Source of the DNA: an uncultured Prevotella sp.
Lineage (GTDB): Bacteria; Bacteroidota; Bacteroidia; Bacteroidales; Bacteroidaceae
Assembly (NCBI GenBank): GCA_905236815.1
Contig: CAJOPE010000077.1
Location: 1-41,705 of the forward strand
Reading direction: 5' to 3'
DNA: 41,705 nucleotides
The notes beneath the pieces were generated by a model, which saw only the letters and a list, made by a program, of their open reading frames with translations, searched no databases and was not told the origin of the DNA. The translations under genes and the position numbers were made by a program. Positions 16,808-29,204 of the stretch are shown in pieces. Position 1 is the stretch's first letter; each line of letters opens with the position of its first letter.

Positions 16808-16876
16808 TATTTTTGCTACATAAATAATTAATAGATAATCACTTAGGCTGAAAGCAATTTTCTTCAGTCTTTTTTT
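16808..16876 (+). ncRNA. Possible small RNA with its own promoter box and terminator
   Basis: A plus-strand -7 box TATTTTTG (16808-16815) is followed about 30 bases later by a terminator-like hairpin. GGCTGAAAG (16846-16854) pairs with CTTCAGTC (16862-16869) through one G-T pair and one bulge, followed by seven T (16870-16876). No plus-strand gene exists nearby for these signals to serve. The RNA would be about 55 nt (roughly 16822-16876). Its 5' part is AT-rich. The GGCTGAAAGC in its stem is complementary to 17180-17189 on the same strand. Confidence 0.35.
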
Positions 16877-17024
16877 GAGGAAGAAATTATAGGCTATTCG
16901 TTATAATATAGAAGCTATCCTAAAGGTATAAATACCTTCCATTAGAAACAAGAAAAAAGCTATGCTACTCTATCCATGCCACTCCATATTAGGCTATGAT
17001 GAAATGTTAAAAAATACAACTCAA

Positions 17025-17076
17025 CGGTTTAGGGGTGCTAAACCGTACATTTAGGGGTGCTAAACAATGCATTTAG
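17025..17076. repeat. 22-bp palindromic tandem repeat, second family
   Basis: Two units start at 17028 and 17050, with a five-base remnant at 17072. The core TTTAGGGGTGCTAAA is a perfect dyad around GGGTG; in the first unit it grows to CGGTTTAG/CTAAACCG (17025-17032 with 17038-17045). A 7-base spacer (CCGTACA or variant) completes the 22-bp period. Bases 1-13 of the window (AACCGTACATTTA) match 17041-17053, so a second array of this family may end at the left edge. Confidence 0.75.
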
Positions 17077-17277
17077 ATCAGCTATCCTATTGGGGTAGTT
17101 TCTTCACTTACATCAAAAGGAATCACCTTCTTATTATCATTCCTTCATCTTGTAGCAAAATAAAAACTTAAAAAAAAATGCTTTCAGCCAAAGGCACTAT
17201 GTGACAAGTAGTTACAGAATGAAAGCACAAAAAATAAAAAGTCTTTTTCAAAATTTTCAAGATCCTTATAAAACATT

Positions 17278-17309
17278 AATCCGCAAGAAGTTCTAGCTGC
17301 TTGCGGATT
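17278..17309 (-). terminator. Hairpin terminator after the sensor-regulator gene
   Basis: A perfect 10-bp stem, AATCCGCAAG at 17278-17287 against CTTGCGGATT at 17300-17309, lies about 20 bases past the stop codon at 17329. On the minus strand it is followed by AATGTTTTATAA, a modest T-rich tail. Termination of the sensor gene is likely. Confidence 0.65.
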
Positions 17310-17328
17310 ATCATTTTGTAACTATGCT

Positions 17329-20280
17329 TTAAGCCTTAAAAGCCGAAGGCGATGCCCCATACTTTTTAGTAAAGCAACGAGTGAAATATTTTGGATCATT
17401 AAAGCCCACTTTATAAGCTATTTCTGTAATATTTCGGTTGCCTGTATTCTTTAGAAGGATGTCCTTGGCAATTTCCAGACGATAGGTGCGCATAAATTGA
17501 CTGGTAGGCTCTCCTGTTTCGGCAACAATCATTCTGCTCAATACAGAGCGACTAATGCCCAATTCTTCAGCCAATTCACCTACACCAAACTCAGAGTTAC
17601 TATAATTCTCCTCCATTACCTCGGTCAAACGTTCCATAAACGGACGCTCCTTGGCTGTGATTTCAATTCTATCAGCCTCTATACTCTTTTTCTGACTAAC
17701 CTTGATGCGATGCTGATTCGCCAGAATACTCTCTATTCGGGTTTGTAGCTGTTGTGGCTCCTCACTCTTCTTGAGGGCCTCCTCGATTGGTCGCATCAAG
17801 CGCTCGGCCTCACGATGACGCAACTCCTCCAAGCGCTTGTCATAGAAGTATTTGGTGAGTACAGCCAAGAGTATAACAAACAGCGTGAGGAACCACCAAC
17901 TCTTCCAAAAATAAGGTGATACATTCACGGCAATAGTAATCGTTTCTCCCTTTTCATCAGCCAGCGAAGAGGTTGTTCGCACCTGAAATTCATAACTGCC
18001 CGCAGGCAAAGTGGTGTATCTCACACTATGCTGGCCCGGCTGTAGTGGTATCCAGTTATCCTCGAATCCCTTCATACGATAGGCATAGACCTCCTGACTC
18101 TCGCTTCCATAGTTCAAGGCTGAGAACTCTATGGAGAAAGAACGAACACTTTCGTGCAAATTGATTTCCTTGGCGATCGAGATGTCCTTATCCAGATACT
18201 TGCCATCGGCAAATATCGACTGATTATCCACTTGCAAACCAGTAAACGAGAGATGTCCCTTATATAATAAGGAAGCCTGTTCTCCAGCAATTTCTATCAT
18301 TCCCTTGGTGCTTCCCAGATAAATTTTACCTGCAGCATCACGGATGGCTGAGTTAAAATAGAATTGTGAACTAACAAGACCATCCCCCTCGAAGAAATTG
18401 GTAAACAACTCATTCCTTGGATTGAATTGTGAAAGTCCATGATCGGTGGTGATATACAGCACTCCCTTATTGTTTTCGGCAATGCCTTTCACACAATTAT
18501 TCGCCAATCCATTACGCTGAGTGTAAGCCTTGTAGGTAACCTTGCCCGACTTATCAATATTCTGTCGATACAAGCCATAGCCATTACTACCCAACCACAA
18601 GGTACCATCCTTTGCCTCGAAGAAGCAGGTGATTTTCTCGATGATGCCACTTTCTGGATCATCCAGTCTGAAACAATGATGCTTGTATTTCGGAAAACTT
18701 CCATCCTTTCGGTTTCTAGACTTCAGATTGATTTCCACCATACCATCCATACAGCCTACATAGAGGGCACCACGACGGGTAACAATGGAGCCAATACAAC
18801 CTCGGATGTTGCGACAACCAGGGAAAGGCTCAATAAGGTGATGGCGCTTGAAATCATAGAAATAGAGTCCCTCATTGGTACCTATCCACATTCCATCATT
18901 CACAGGATCAAAGGTAAGCGAGCCGATAAAGGAAATAATCCTGCGGAAATTCTCAGGCACATCAAATCGAACTATCTGTCCCTCATTCATGTTTGGCATA
19001 ATATTCACACCTCCGCCCCAGGTTCCTATCCACAAACGACCATAGCGATCACCTGCCAATGTTGAAACAGCATTATGTGAGAGTTGAGAATTCAATCGGG
19101 TATAATGCACAAACTGATCGGTTCCCTTGATAAGCTTATTAAGTCCACCCTCAACAGTTCCTACCCAGATTGTACCATCCTTAGCTGCATACATCGCATT
19201 TACGGCATTTGGCGAAAGCGAAGAAGGGTTATCGGTATGCAAGAAATTTTGAATCATGAGCTGGCGCGGAGTGAGCTTGGTTATACCACCTGCCTCGGTT
19301 CCCACCCATATCTGATGATTTTTGGAGAAAAGACAATTCACAAAGTTACTGCCCAATGGATTCATTGGGGAATCGCAATTCCAATGCATCATTCGGTTGT
19401 CCTTGGTGAGGAAATCCACACCACAAAGGGTTCCTATCATCAAGGCATTCTCGGGAGAAATCGCCAAACTGGAAACGAAAGGATGAGAGAGGGCATCAGC
19501 ACCTTGACGATAGGCTCTACCATCATCGCAGAACAAGCCCACATTGGTTCCAAACCACAGATGGTTCTGATAGTAGATCATATCAGTGACAAACAAGCCA
19601 TTGACAAAAGGATAAACAGAGGATAGATCCTTATCGGTTATTTTCCCCTTATCGGCATTCAAAAGATGAACCTTTCCGCCATAACATACCAACATGCCCT
19701 TTGGAGATTCCTCTACGGCTATATCGGGTGTATTGGAAGTATATGTCTCGGAGAAAATGTTCGTTACCTTGCCTTCATTGTCAAACTTGAGACAATAGAA
19801 ATGATGCATCGTAACTAACCACAGATCACCTCTCTTGTTCTTCACACTACGGATACTTCTTTCTGAAAGAATGGATTTCAACTGCTTGCTGAGCTGTTCA
19901 TTCTTGCATGCAGGCACCACCAACTGCATCGTATTCAAATCGATGATATCGGTTCGTTCCTCAAAGGAAATCCAAAGACGGCTAAAGCTATCCTCCGACA
20001 TATTCAGACAGGAATTACTCTTTAGCTGCAAGCCCTGATTTCCCTGACCGAGGTAGAGATAACTATGACCATCGTAGCGTACGAGTCCACCGCCATGTGT
20101 GGCAATCCATACAAATCCCTTACTATCCTGAAAGATGTCGTCGACAAAATTATTGGGGAGGCCATTGGCCATATTCAGATAGTTGAGGTTATATCTTTCA
20201 ATAAAATCACTTGCACGGCCTCCAATTGAAGGTAATGTAAATAATAGTATCAGACAATATATGCTAAGTTTTCGAAGCAT
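17329..20280 (-). CDS. Kinase-less propeller sensor fused to an AraC-type DNA-binding domain
   Basis: A 983-residue inner-membrane regulator. After a signal sequence come repeated two-component propeller blades (for example DSKGFVWIATHGGGLVRYDG, KDGTIWVGTVEGGL, YGRLWIGTWGGGV), then a Y_Y_Y domain near 720-785, and one membrane helix at about 794-812. Normal hybrid two-component systems then carry a histidine kinase and a receiver. Here only about 65 charged residues follow before the AraC-type helix-turn-helix region (about 879-983, ending GFNDPKYFTRCFTKKYGASPSAF). The linker (RIESILANQHRI, then ADRIEI near 868-873) resembles the sequence that normally joins receiver to HTH, as if kinase and receiver were cut out. 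It lies upstream of the arabinan SusC gene on the same strand, so it probably controls that locus. A promoter box in the hairpin at 20281-20331 precedes it. Confidence 0.88.
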   Translation of the reverse strand: MLRKLSIYCLILLFTLPSIGGRASDFIERYNLNYLNMANGLPNNFVDDIFQDSKGFVWIATHGGGLVRYDGHSYLYLGQGNQGLQLKSNSCLNMSEDSFSRLWISFEERTDIIDLNTMQLVVPACKNEQLSKQLKSILSERSIRSVKNKRGDLWLVTMHHFYCLKFDNEGKVTNIFSETYTSNTPDIAVEESPKGMLVCYGGKVHLLNADKGKITDKDLSSVYPFVNGLFVTDMIYYQNHLWFGTNVGLFCDDGRAYRQGADALSHPFVSSLAISPENALMIGTLCGVDFLTKDNRMMHWNCDSPMNPLGSNFVNCLFSKNHQIWVGTEAGGITKLTPRQLMIQNFLHTDNPSSLSPNAVNAMYAAKDGTIWVGTVEGGLNKLIKGTDQFVHYTRLNSQLSHNAVSTLAGDRYGRLWIGTWGGGVNIMPNMNEGQIVRFDVPENFRRIISFIGSLTFDPVNDGMWIGTNEGLYFYDFKRHHLIEPFPGCRNIRGCIGSIVTRRGALYVGCMDGMVEINLKSRNRKDGSFPKYKHHCFRLDDPESGIIEKITCFFEAKDGTLWLGSNGYGLYRQNIDKSGKVTYKAYTQRNGLANNCVKGIAENNKGVLYITTDHGLSQFNPRNELFTNFFEGDGLVSSQFYFNSAIRDAAGKIYLGSTKGMIEIAGEQASLLYKGHLSFTGLQVDNQSIFADGKYLDKDISIAKEINLHESVRSFSIEFSALNYGSESQEVYAYRMKGFEDNWIPLQPGQHSVRYTTLPAGSYEFQVRTTSSLADEKGETITIAVNVSPYFWKSWWFLTLFVILLAVLTKYFYDKRLEELRHREAERLMRPIEEALKKSEEPQQLQTRIESILANQHRIKVSQKKSIEADRIEITAKERPFMERLTEVMEENYSNSEFGVGELAEELGISRSVLSRMIVAETGEPTSQFMRTYRLEIAKDILLKNTGNRNITEIAYKVGFNDPKYFTRCFTKKYGASPSAFKA

Positions 20281-20331
20281 AAAAAATATTGGTATCTTGT
20301 ATTAAGTGAGACAAAGATACCAATATTTTTT
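20281..20331 (-). promoter_or_regulatory. 18-bp hairpin carrying the regulator's -7 box
   Basis: A perfect 18-bp inverted repeat, 20281-20298 against 20314-20331, sits between the susA stop and the regulator ATG at 20280. On the minus strand the upstream arm contains TATCTTTG (20312-20319), an exact Bacteroidota -7 box. The downstream arm ends in six T directly before the ATG. Transcripts arriving from susA could fold it as a terminator. Transcripts starting at the embedded promoter (near 20305) would carry only the second arm and escape. Confidence 0.7.
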
Positions 20332-20339
20332 GAAAAAAA

Positions 20340-22178
20340 CTAAAATTCTATAATTAAAGTTTCACGAGATTTCAAATTCAAATTCTTACCTAATGCTACA
20401 ACCTCATTGGTAATCACATTCTTTGCAGAGGAATGATCACCGATAATCTCGGCATATCTAGTTAAATCAACCTCTGTATCGGAATGTTTTCCATTCAGAA
20501 TTGTCATTACGTTTTTACCCTTGTACTGACGGGCTATTACATAAATTCCCTTATATGGAAGGAACTGTACCTGCTTACCTTTAGTGATAACCTCGTTATT
20601 CTGTCGCCAATGCAGCAATTTGCTCTCCCAATCAAACATGGCATTCTCCATTTCGCTTCTGCCTTCCTTAGTGAAGCAATTGTGAGCATCGCCTGGGAAA
20701 CCTCCAGGGAAATCCTTTCTAACATCACCATCGGTTTTCTCCTTGGTTCCATTCATCAGCACCTCAGTACCATAATAGAGCTGAGGGGTGCGATTCATAG
20801 TGAGCAGTAAAGCCAATGCCTGTTTCAAAGCAGTGGTATCCTTACCATTTTCCAGGAATCGATCGGTATCGTGATTCTCGATGAAAGCCATCACACTCTT
20901 TGGATTCTGATAAACGAAATCGTAGCAGAGTACATTATAGATACGGTTCAATCCATTCCACCACTCATCGGTTTCCTCTTTCTTCGCACTATTCATTCGA
21001 TCGAAGAAAGCGAAATCCATTACAGTCTTTAGATAGCTGTTCTCCTTCGACAACTTACTATCCTTCTGCCAGGATGCAGGATAAGCAGGTTCTGTTACCC
21101 AGGTTTCACCAACTGTATTGAAATTAGGATATTCGTTATCCAGGGTTTTCATCCAAGATGCCATTGCACTTCTGTCGGCATAAGGATAGGTATCCATTCG
21201 GATGCCATCAATTCCAACAGTTTCAATCCACCATTCTGAATTCTGAATGAGGTATTTCATCACATGAGGATTCTTCTGGTTCAAGTCAGGCATGGTAGAT
21301 ACAAACCATCCATCCACGGTTTCCTTCTTGTCAATCTCGCTGGCATAAGGATCCATAATAGGGGTGAGCTTATAGGAAGTCTGCAAACCATAATGAGGCA
21401 TATTGAACCAATCGTTGCTTGGCATATCGAGATTCCATGGATGATAGCTTCCACAATGATTGAAAATCATATCCATCACCACCTTTAAGCCTTTCTGATG
21501 GCACTCCTCTACGAGTTTCTTATAATCGTCATTTGTACCGAATCGAGGATCTACCCGATAGTAATCGGTAGTGGCATAGCCATGATAGCAGCTATACTTT
21601 CCTGCGTCCGCCTTCATATCATTCTCAAGTACAGGAGTGAACCAAAGTGCAGTTACGCCCAAATCATTGAAATAATCGAGATGCTGGCGAATACCCTCTA
21701 AGTCGCCTCCATGACGGAGACTAGGCTCCAAGCGGTTCACCTGAGTATCCCTCATATTTTTAAATGCATCATTCTTTGTATTGCCATTTGCGAAACGGTC
21801 TGGCATCAACATGTACAAAACATCAGCATTGCTGAATCCCTTTCTGTCCTCTCCTTTCATCAGGCGATCCTTCAACTGATATTTGATGGTCTTTCCACCA
21901 ATATTCATCTTCATTGTTCCTGCCTTGGCATCTCCTACATTGAGGTAAACCAGCAGATAGTTTGGTGAATCCAACCGCACAAGCGAGTCGATTCTAACAC
22001 CAGGATAATCGATTTTCACATCCGCATCTCGAATATCCTTGCCATAGACCATTAACTGTAGGGTTGGGTCCTTCATACCAACATACCAGTCGGTAGGCTC
22101 TACCCTATCCACCTTAACGGCAGCATTTGCCGAAAAGATACTTAGCAGTAATCCTATTAACAAGATTCCTTTCTTCAT
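20340..22178 (-). CDS. susA: Periplasmic neopullulanase / cyclomaltodextrinase-type GH13
   Basis: A 612-residue GH13 enzyme close in length and layout to B. thetaiotaomicron SusA, which breaks imported maltooligosaccharides into smaller sugars in the periplasm. A short signal peptide (cut near ANA) is followed by a cyclomaltodextrinase-type N-terminal domain (about 20-105) and the catalytic barrel. Catalytic residues read as Asp329 (GIRMDTY, nucleophile), Glu358 (VGETWV, acid/base) and Asp437 (ENHDTDR). No lipobox is present. It is the last gene of the minus-strand starch run, 46 bases after the pullulanase. The hairpin at 20281-20331 follows its stop. Confidence 0.92.
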   Translation of the reverse strand: MKKGILLIGLLLSIFSANAAVKVDRVEPTDWYVGMKDPTLQLMVYGKDIRDADVKIDYPGVRIDSLVRLDSPNYLLVYLNVGDAKAGTMKMNIGGKTIKYQLKDRLMKGEDRKGFSNADVLYMLMPDRFANGNTKNDAFKNMRDTQVNRLEPSLRHGGDLEGIRQHLDYFNDLGVTALWFTPVLENDMKADAGKYSCYHGYATTDYYRVDPRFGTNDDYKKLVEECHQKGLKVVMDMIFNHCGSYHPWNLDMPSNDWFNMPHYGLQTSYKLTPIMDPYASEIDKKETVDGWFVSTMPDLNQKNPHVMKYLIQNSEWWIETVGIDGIRMDTYPYADRSAMASWMKTLDNEYPNFNTVGETWVTEPAYPASWQKDSKLSKENSYLKTVMDFAFFDRMNSAKKEETDEWWNGLNRIYNVLCYDFVYQNPKSVMAFIENHDTDRFLENGKDTTALKQALALLLTMNRTPQLYYGTEVLMNGTKEKTDGDVRKDFPGGFPGDAHNCFTKEGRSEMENAMFDWESKLLHWRQNNEVITKGKQVQFLPYKGIYVIARQYKGKNVMTILNGKHSDTEVDLTRYAEIIGDHSSAKNVITNEVVALGKNLNLKSRETLIIEF

Positions 22179-22224
22179 GATAATGTTTAAGTTAGTTTTA
22201 AATCTCTCCTCAAAATCAAAATTT

Positions 22225-24141
22225 TCAATCGTGGAAAATCAAAGCAGATTGCCCCTCCACTAAAATTTTTCCTCCAGTGTGAGTACTCAAGCCTCCTTCA
22301 TTAATGACTCCATCACAAGCAACAACTCGATAGTTTCCTTCAGGAATCTCTACTTCCTGGGCCTCCTTACTTCCATTGAGCAGTATATAAATATTGTTCC
22401 AACTATCGCCGCCTGCATGATTCTTCAGCACAAATCCAACCATGCACTTTCCTGTTGGCAAGAATTCGAGATGCTTACGCACCAGTTCGGCATCGCCTAA
22501 TCGGAAAGCGGGATGATTTCTGCGAAGGGAAATCAAATTCTTGTAGTACTCAAACACCTGAGGATATTTCTTTAAGTTATTCCAGTCAAGATGATTGATA
22601 TCGTCTGGGGAATTGAAGCTGTTATGTACACCTTTCTTATCTCTCAGCATTTCCTCACCACTTAACATGAAAGGTACACCCTGAGAGGTAAAGACGGCGG
22701 TCTGAGCCAATTCGTCCAAGCGGATCAACTCCTCGGTAGAGATACCTGGGATTGATGCTTTCAGACGATCGACCAGACACATATCATCATGACAACTTAC
22801 ATAACTAATCTGCTGAGTTGGCTGGTTGGTCCAAGGTTGCTTATCATAGTTCACCTTGCTCATATCCACCTGTGGGTGGGCAATGGCACCAACAATACCA
22901 AACTTTATACTTTCCTCCTCACCAGCAATTCCTGCCAGGAATGCTCCCTTGTGGTCATCACTGAATGGACCACGAAGTCCATCACGCATATCATCACTAA
23001 AGGCTGCTATCTCTGGCATCTGAGGAATATTCGCCTTCATACCCAATTTTTCCTGAGGATAAGCACAAGATCCTGCGCTCCAACCTTCACCATAGATAAA
23101 GATAGAAGGATTGATCTGATTGACTTCTGCACGAATCTGATTCATGGTTTCAATATCGTGGATACCCATCAAGTCGAATCGGAATCCATCAATATGATAT
23201 TCATCAATCCAGTACTTCACACTCTCGAGCATAAAGGTTCGCATCAAAGGCTTCTCTGAAGCGGTTTCGTTGCCACATCCCGATCCATTGCTTGGTTTTC
23301 CATCCTGTGTATAACGATAATAATAGCCAGGATAGGTGCGTTCGAAATTGCTTCCCTTCAAGTCGAAGGTATGATTATAGACCACATCGAGAATTACTCG
23401 AATGCCTGCCTTGTGCATCGCCATCACCATCTCCTTGAACTCCTTGATACGAGTGGCAGGATTCTTGGCATTGGTGGAATAGCTTCCCTCTGGAACATTA
23501 TAGTTCAGAGGATCATAACCCCAATTATATTGCGCTTTCTCAGGATGAGCCTCATCCACAGAAGCATAGTCGAAAGATGGGAGAATATGGATGGCATTTA
23601 CACCCAACAACTTGAGATGTTCTATCGCCTTCGGCTCTGTCAGGGCAAGGAATTTTCCTTTGTTCTGCAGACCAGAAGATGCATCGACAGAGAAGTCTCG
23701 CCAATGCATCTCATAAATTACCAAATCGGCGAAATTCTTTATTTTTACAATTCCGCTCTGATTGGCATCTTCCTGCCATCCCTCTGGAGATGTGGCATTG
23801 ATATCAAGGATGGCACCTCGACGACCATTCACGCCTACTGCCTTGGCAAAAACTCCAGGAGTTTCTCCCTTGCCAATATCGAAGGTATAGAACTTTCCTT
23901 TCAAATCGCCCTTTACTGTTGCTGTCCAGCGATTCTCTCCCACTTTCTTCATCTTCACCTGTTTCACAGCCTTTCCTCCTTCGCCTTGATTATAAAGGCG
24001 AAGGATAGCTGCAGAGGGAGCATTCAAGTTGAACACCGTCTTTTGGGCCGAGTATTCTATTTCATTGAATACCTTCTGCGCCCAGACAGAACTTACTGAG
24101 GATAAAAGCAATGCACTCAAAATATATTTTTTTATCTTCAT
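22225..24141 (-). CDS. Secreted type I pullulanase (GH13)
   Basis: A 638-residue debranching enzyme expected to cut alpha-1,6 branch points in starch fragments. The diagnostic type I motif YNWGYDP is present near residue 207. The N-terminal region after the signal peptide (cut near VWA-QK) looks like a CBM48-type domain. Catalytic residues read as Asp323 (FRFDLMG), Glu352 (YGEGWS) and Asp452 (SCHDD). No lipobox cysteine is present, so a periplasmic or secreted protein is likely. It lies 51 bases after susB and 46 before susA. The B. thetaiotaomicron sus operon has no pullulanase gene, so this locus is better equipped for branched glucans. Confidence 0.92.
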   Translation of the reverse strand: MKIKKYILSALLLSSVSSVWAQKVFNEIEYSAQKTVFNLNAPSAAILRLYNQGEGGKAVKQVKMKKVGENRWTATVKGDLKGKFYTFDIGKGETPGVFAKAVGVNGRRGAILDINATSPEGWQEDANQSGIVKIKNFADLVIYEMHWRDFSVDASSGLQNKGKFLALTEPKAIEHLKLLGVNAIHILPSFDYASVDEAHPEKAQYNWGYDPLNYNVPEGSYSTNAKNPATRIKEFKEMVMAMHKAGIRVILDVVYNHTFDLKGSNFERTYPGYYYRYTQDGKPSNGSGCGNETASEKPLMRTFMLESVKYWIDEYHIDGFRFDLMGIHDIETMNQIRAEVNQINPSIFIYGEGWSAGSCAYPQEKLGMKANIPQMPEIAAFSDDMRDGLRGPFSDDHKGAFLAGIAGEEESIKFGIVGAIAHPQVDMSKVNYDKQPWTNQPTQQISYVSCHDDMCLVDRLKASIPGISTEELIRLDELAQTAVFTSQGVPFMLSGEEMLRDKKGVHNSFNSPDDINHLDWNNLKKYPQVFEYYKNLISLRRNHPAFRLGDAELVRKHLEFLPTGKCMVGFVLKNHAGGDSWNNIYILLNGSKEAQEVEIPEGNYRVVACDGVINEGGLSTHTGGKILVEGQSALIFHD

Positions 24142-24192
24142 AATTTGTTTCGATAAATGCTCCCTACAGGGAGTCTTAATTTAATTCTATAT

Positions 24193-29098
<4,906 letters not shown>

Positions 29099-29127
29099 CG
29101 TCTTGGGTTAATATTTTGTTTATGTTG

Positions 29128-29135
29128 TAAAGATA
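29128..29135 (-). promoter_or_regulatory. Candidate -7 box of malQ operon
   Basis: Read on the minus strand this is TATCTTTA, one base from TAnnTTTG. AAATTAC precedes it, and the same heptamer precedes the amylase -7 box. The start would be near 29121, giving a leader of about 23 bases. Its last base lies 69.5 bp from the centre of the palindrome at 29191-29204. Confidence 0.6.
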
Positions 29136-29152
29136 GTAATTTTCCATACAAA

Positions 29153-29179
29153 CTAGTTTGCGCATTTTGCACAAACTAG
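29153..29179. promoter_or_regulatory. Second dyad between the operator and malQ -7 box
   Basis: CTAGTTTG (29153-29160) and CAAACTAG (29172-29179) form a perfect 8-bp inverted repeat. The enclosed sequence contains TTTGCGCA...TGCACAAA, which resembles two separated half-sites of the nearby palindrome. It is centred about 38 bp upstream of the -7 box. It may be a second regulator site or a degenerate operator. Confidence 0.4.
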
Positions 29180-29190
29180 CGAAAATAAAA

Positions 29191-29204
29191 TGCAAACGTT
29201 TGCA
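29191..29204. promoter_or_regulatory. LacI-type operator before malQ
   Basis: TGCAAACGTTTGCA is a perfect 14-bp palindrome with the central CG typical of LacI-family operators. It begins right at the end of the MFS gene (its stop codon is 29205-29207) and lies 93 bp upstream of the malQ ATG. Two more copies of its 12-bp core lie at 31746-31757 and 39445-39456. Confidence 0.85.

Larger units (their letters stand above)
16423..17328. other. Long regulatory region between arabinan susC and the sensor gene
   Basis: These 906 bases hold no credible gene on either strand. They contain a candidate susC -7 box (16532-16539), a GTGGAYA motif cluster (16544-16680), a very AT-rich stretch with two A-runs (16781-16803), a possible small RNA (16808-16876), a 22-bp palindromic repeat pair (17025-17076), and the sensor gene's 3' hairpin (17278-17309). 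An 11-bp inverted repeat, GGCTGAAAGCA at 16846-16856 against TGCTTTCAGCC at 17179-17189, spans about 320 bases. Confidence 0.7.

Noticed and set aside
29191..29204. PurR-type purine operator
   Set aside because: The palindrome resembles the PurR core, but all three copies sit before starch genes and none lies near purL; the adjacent LacI-family gene explains them better.
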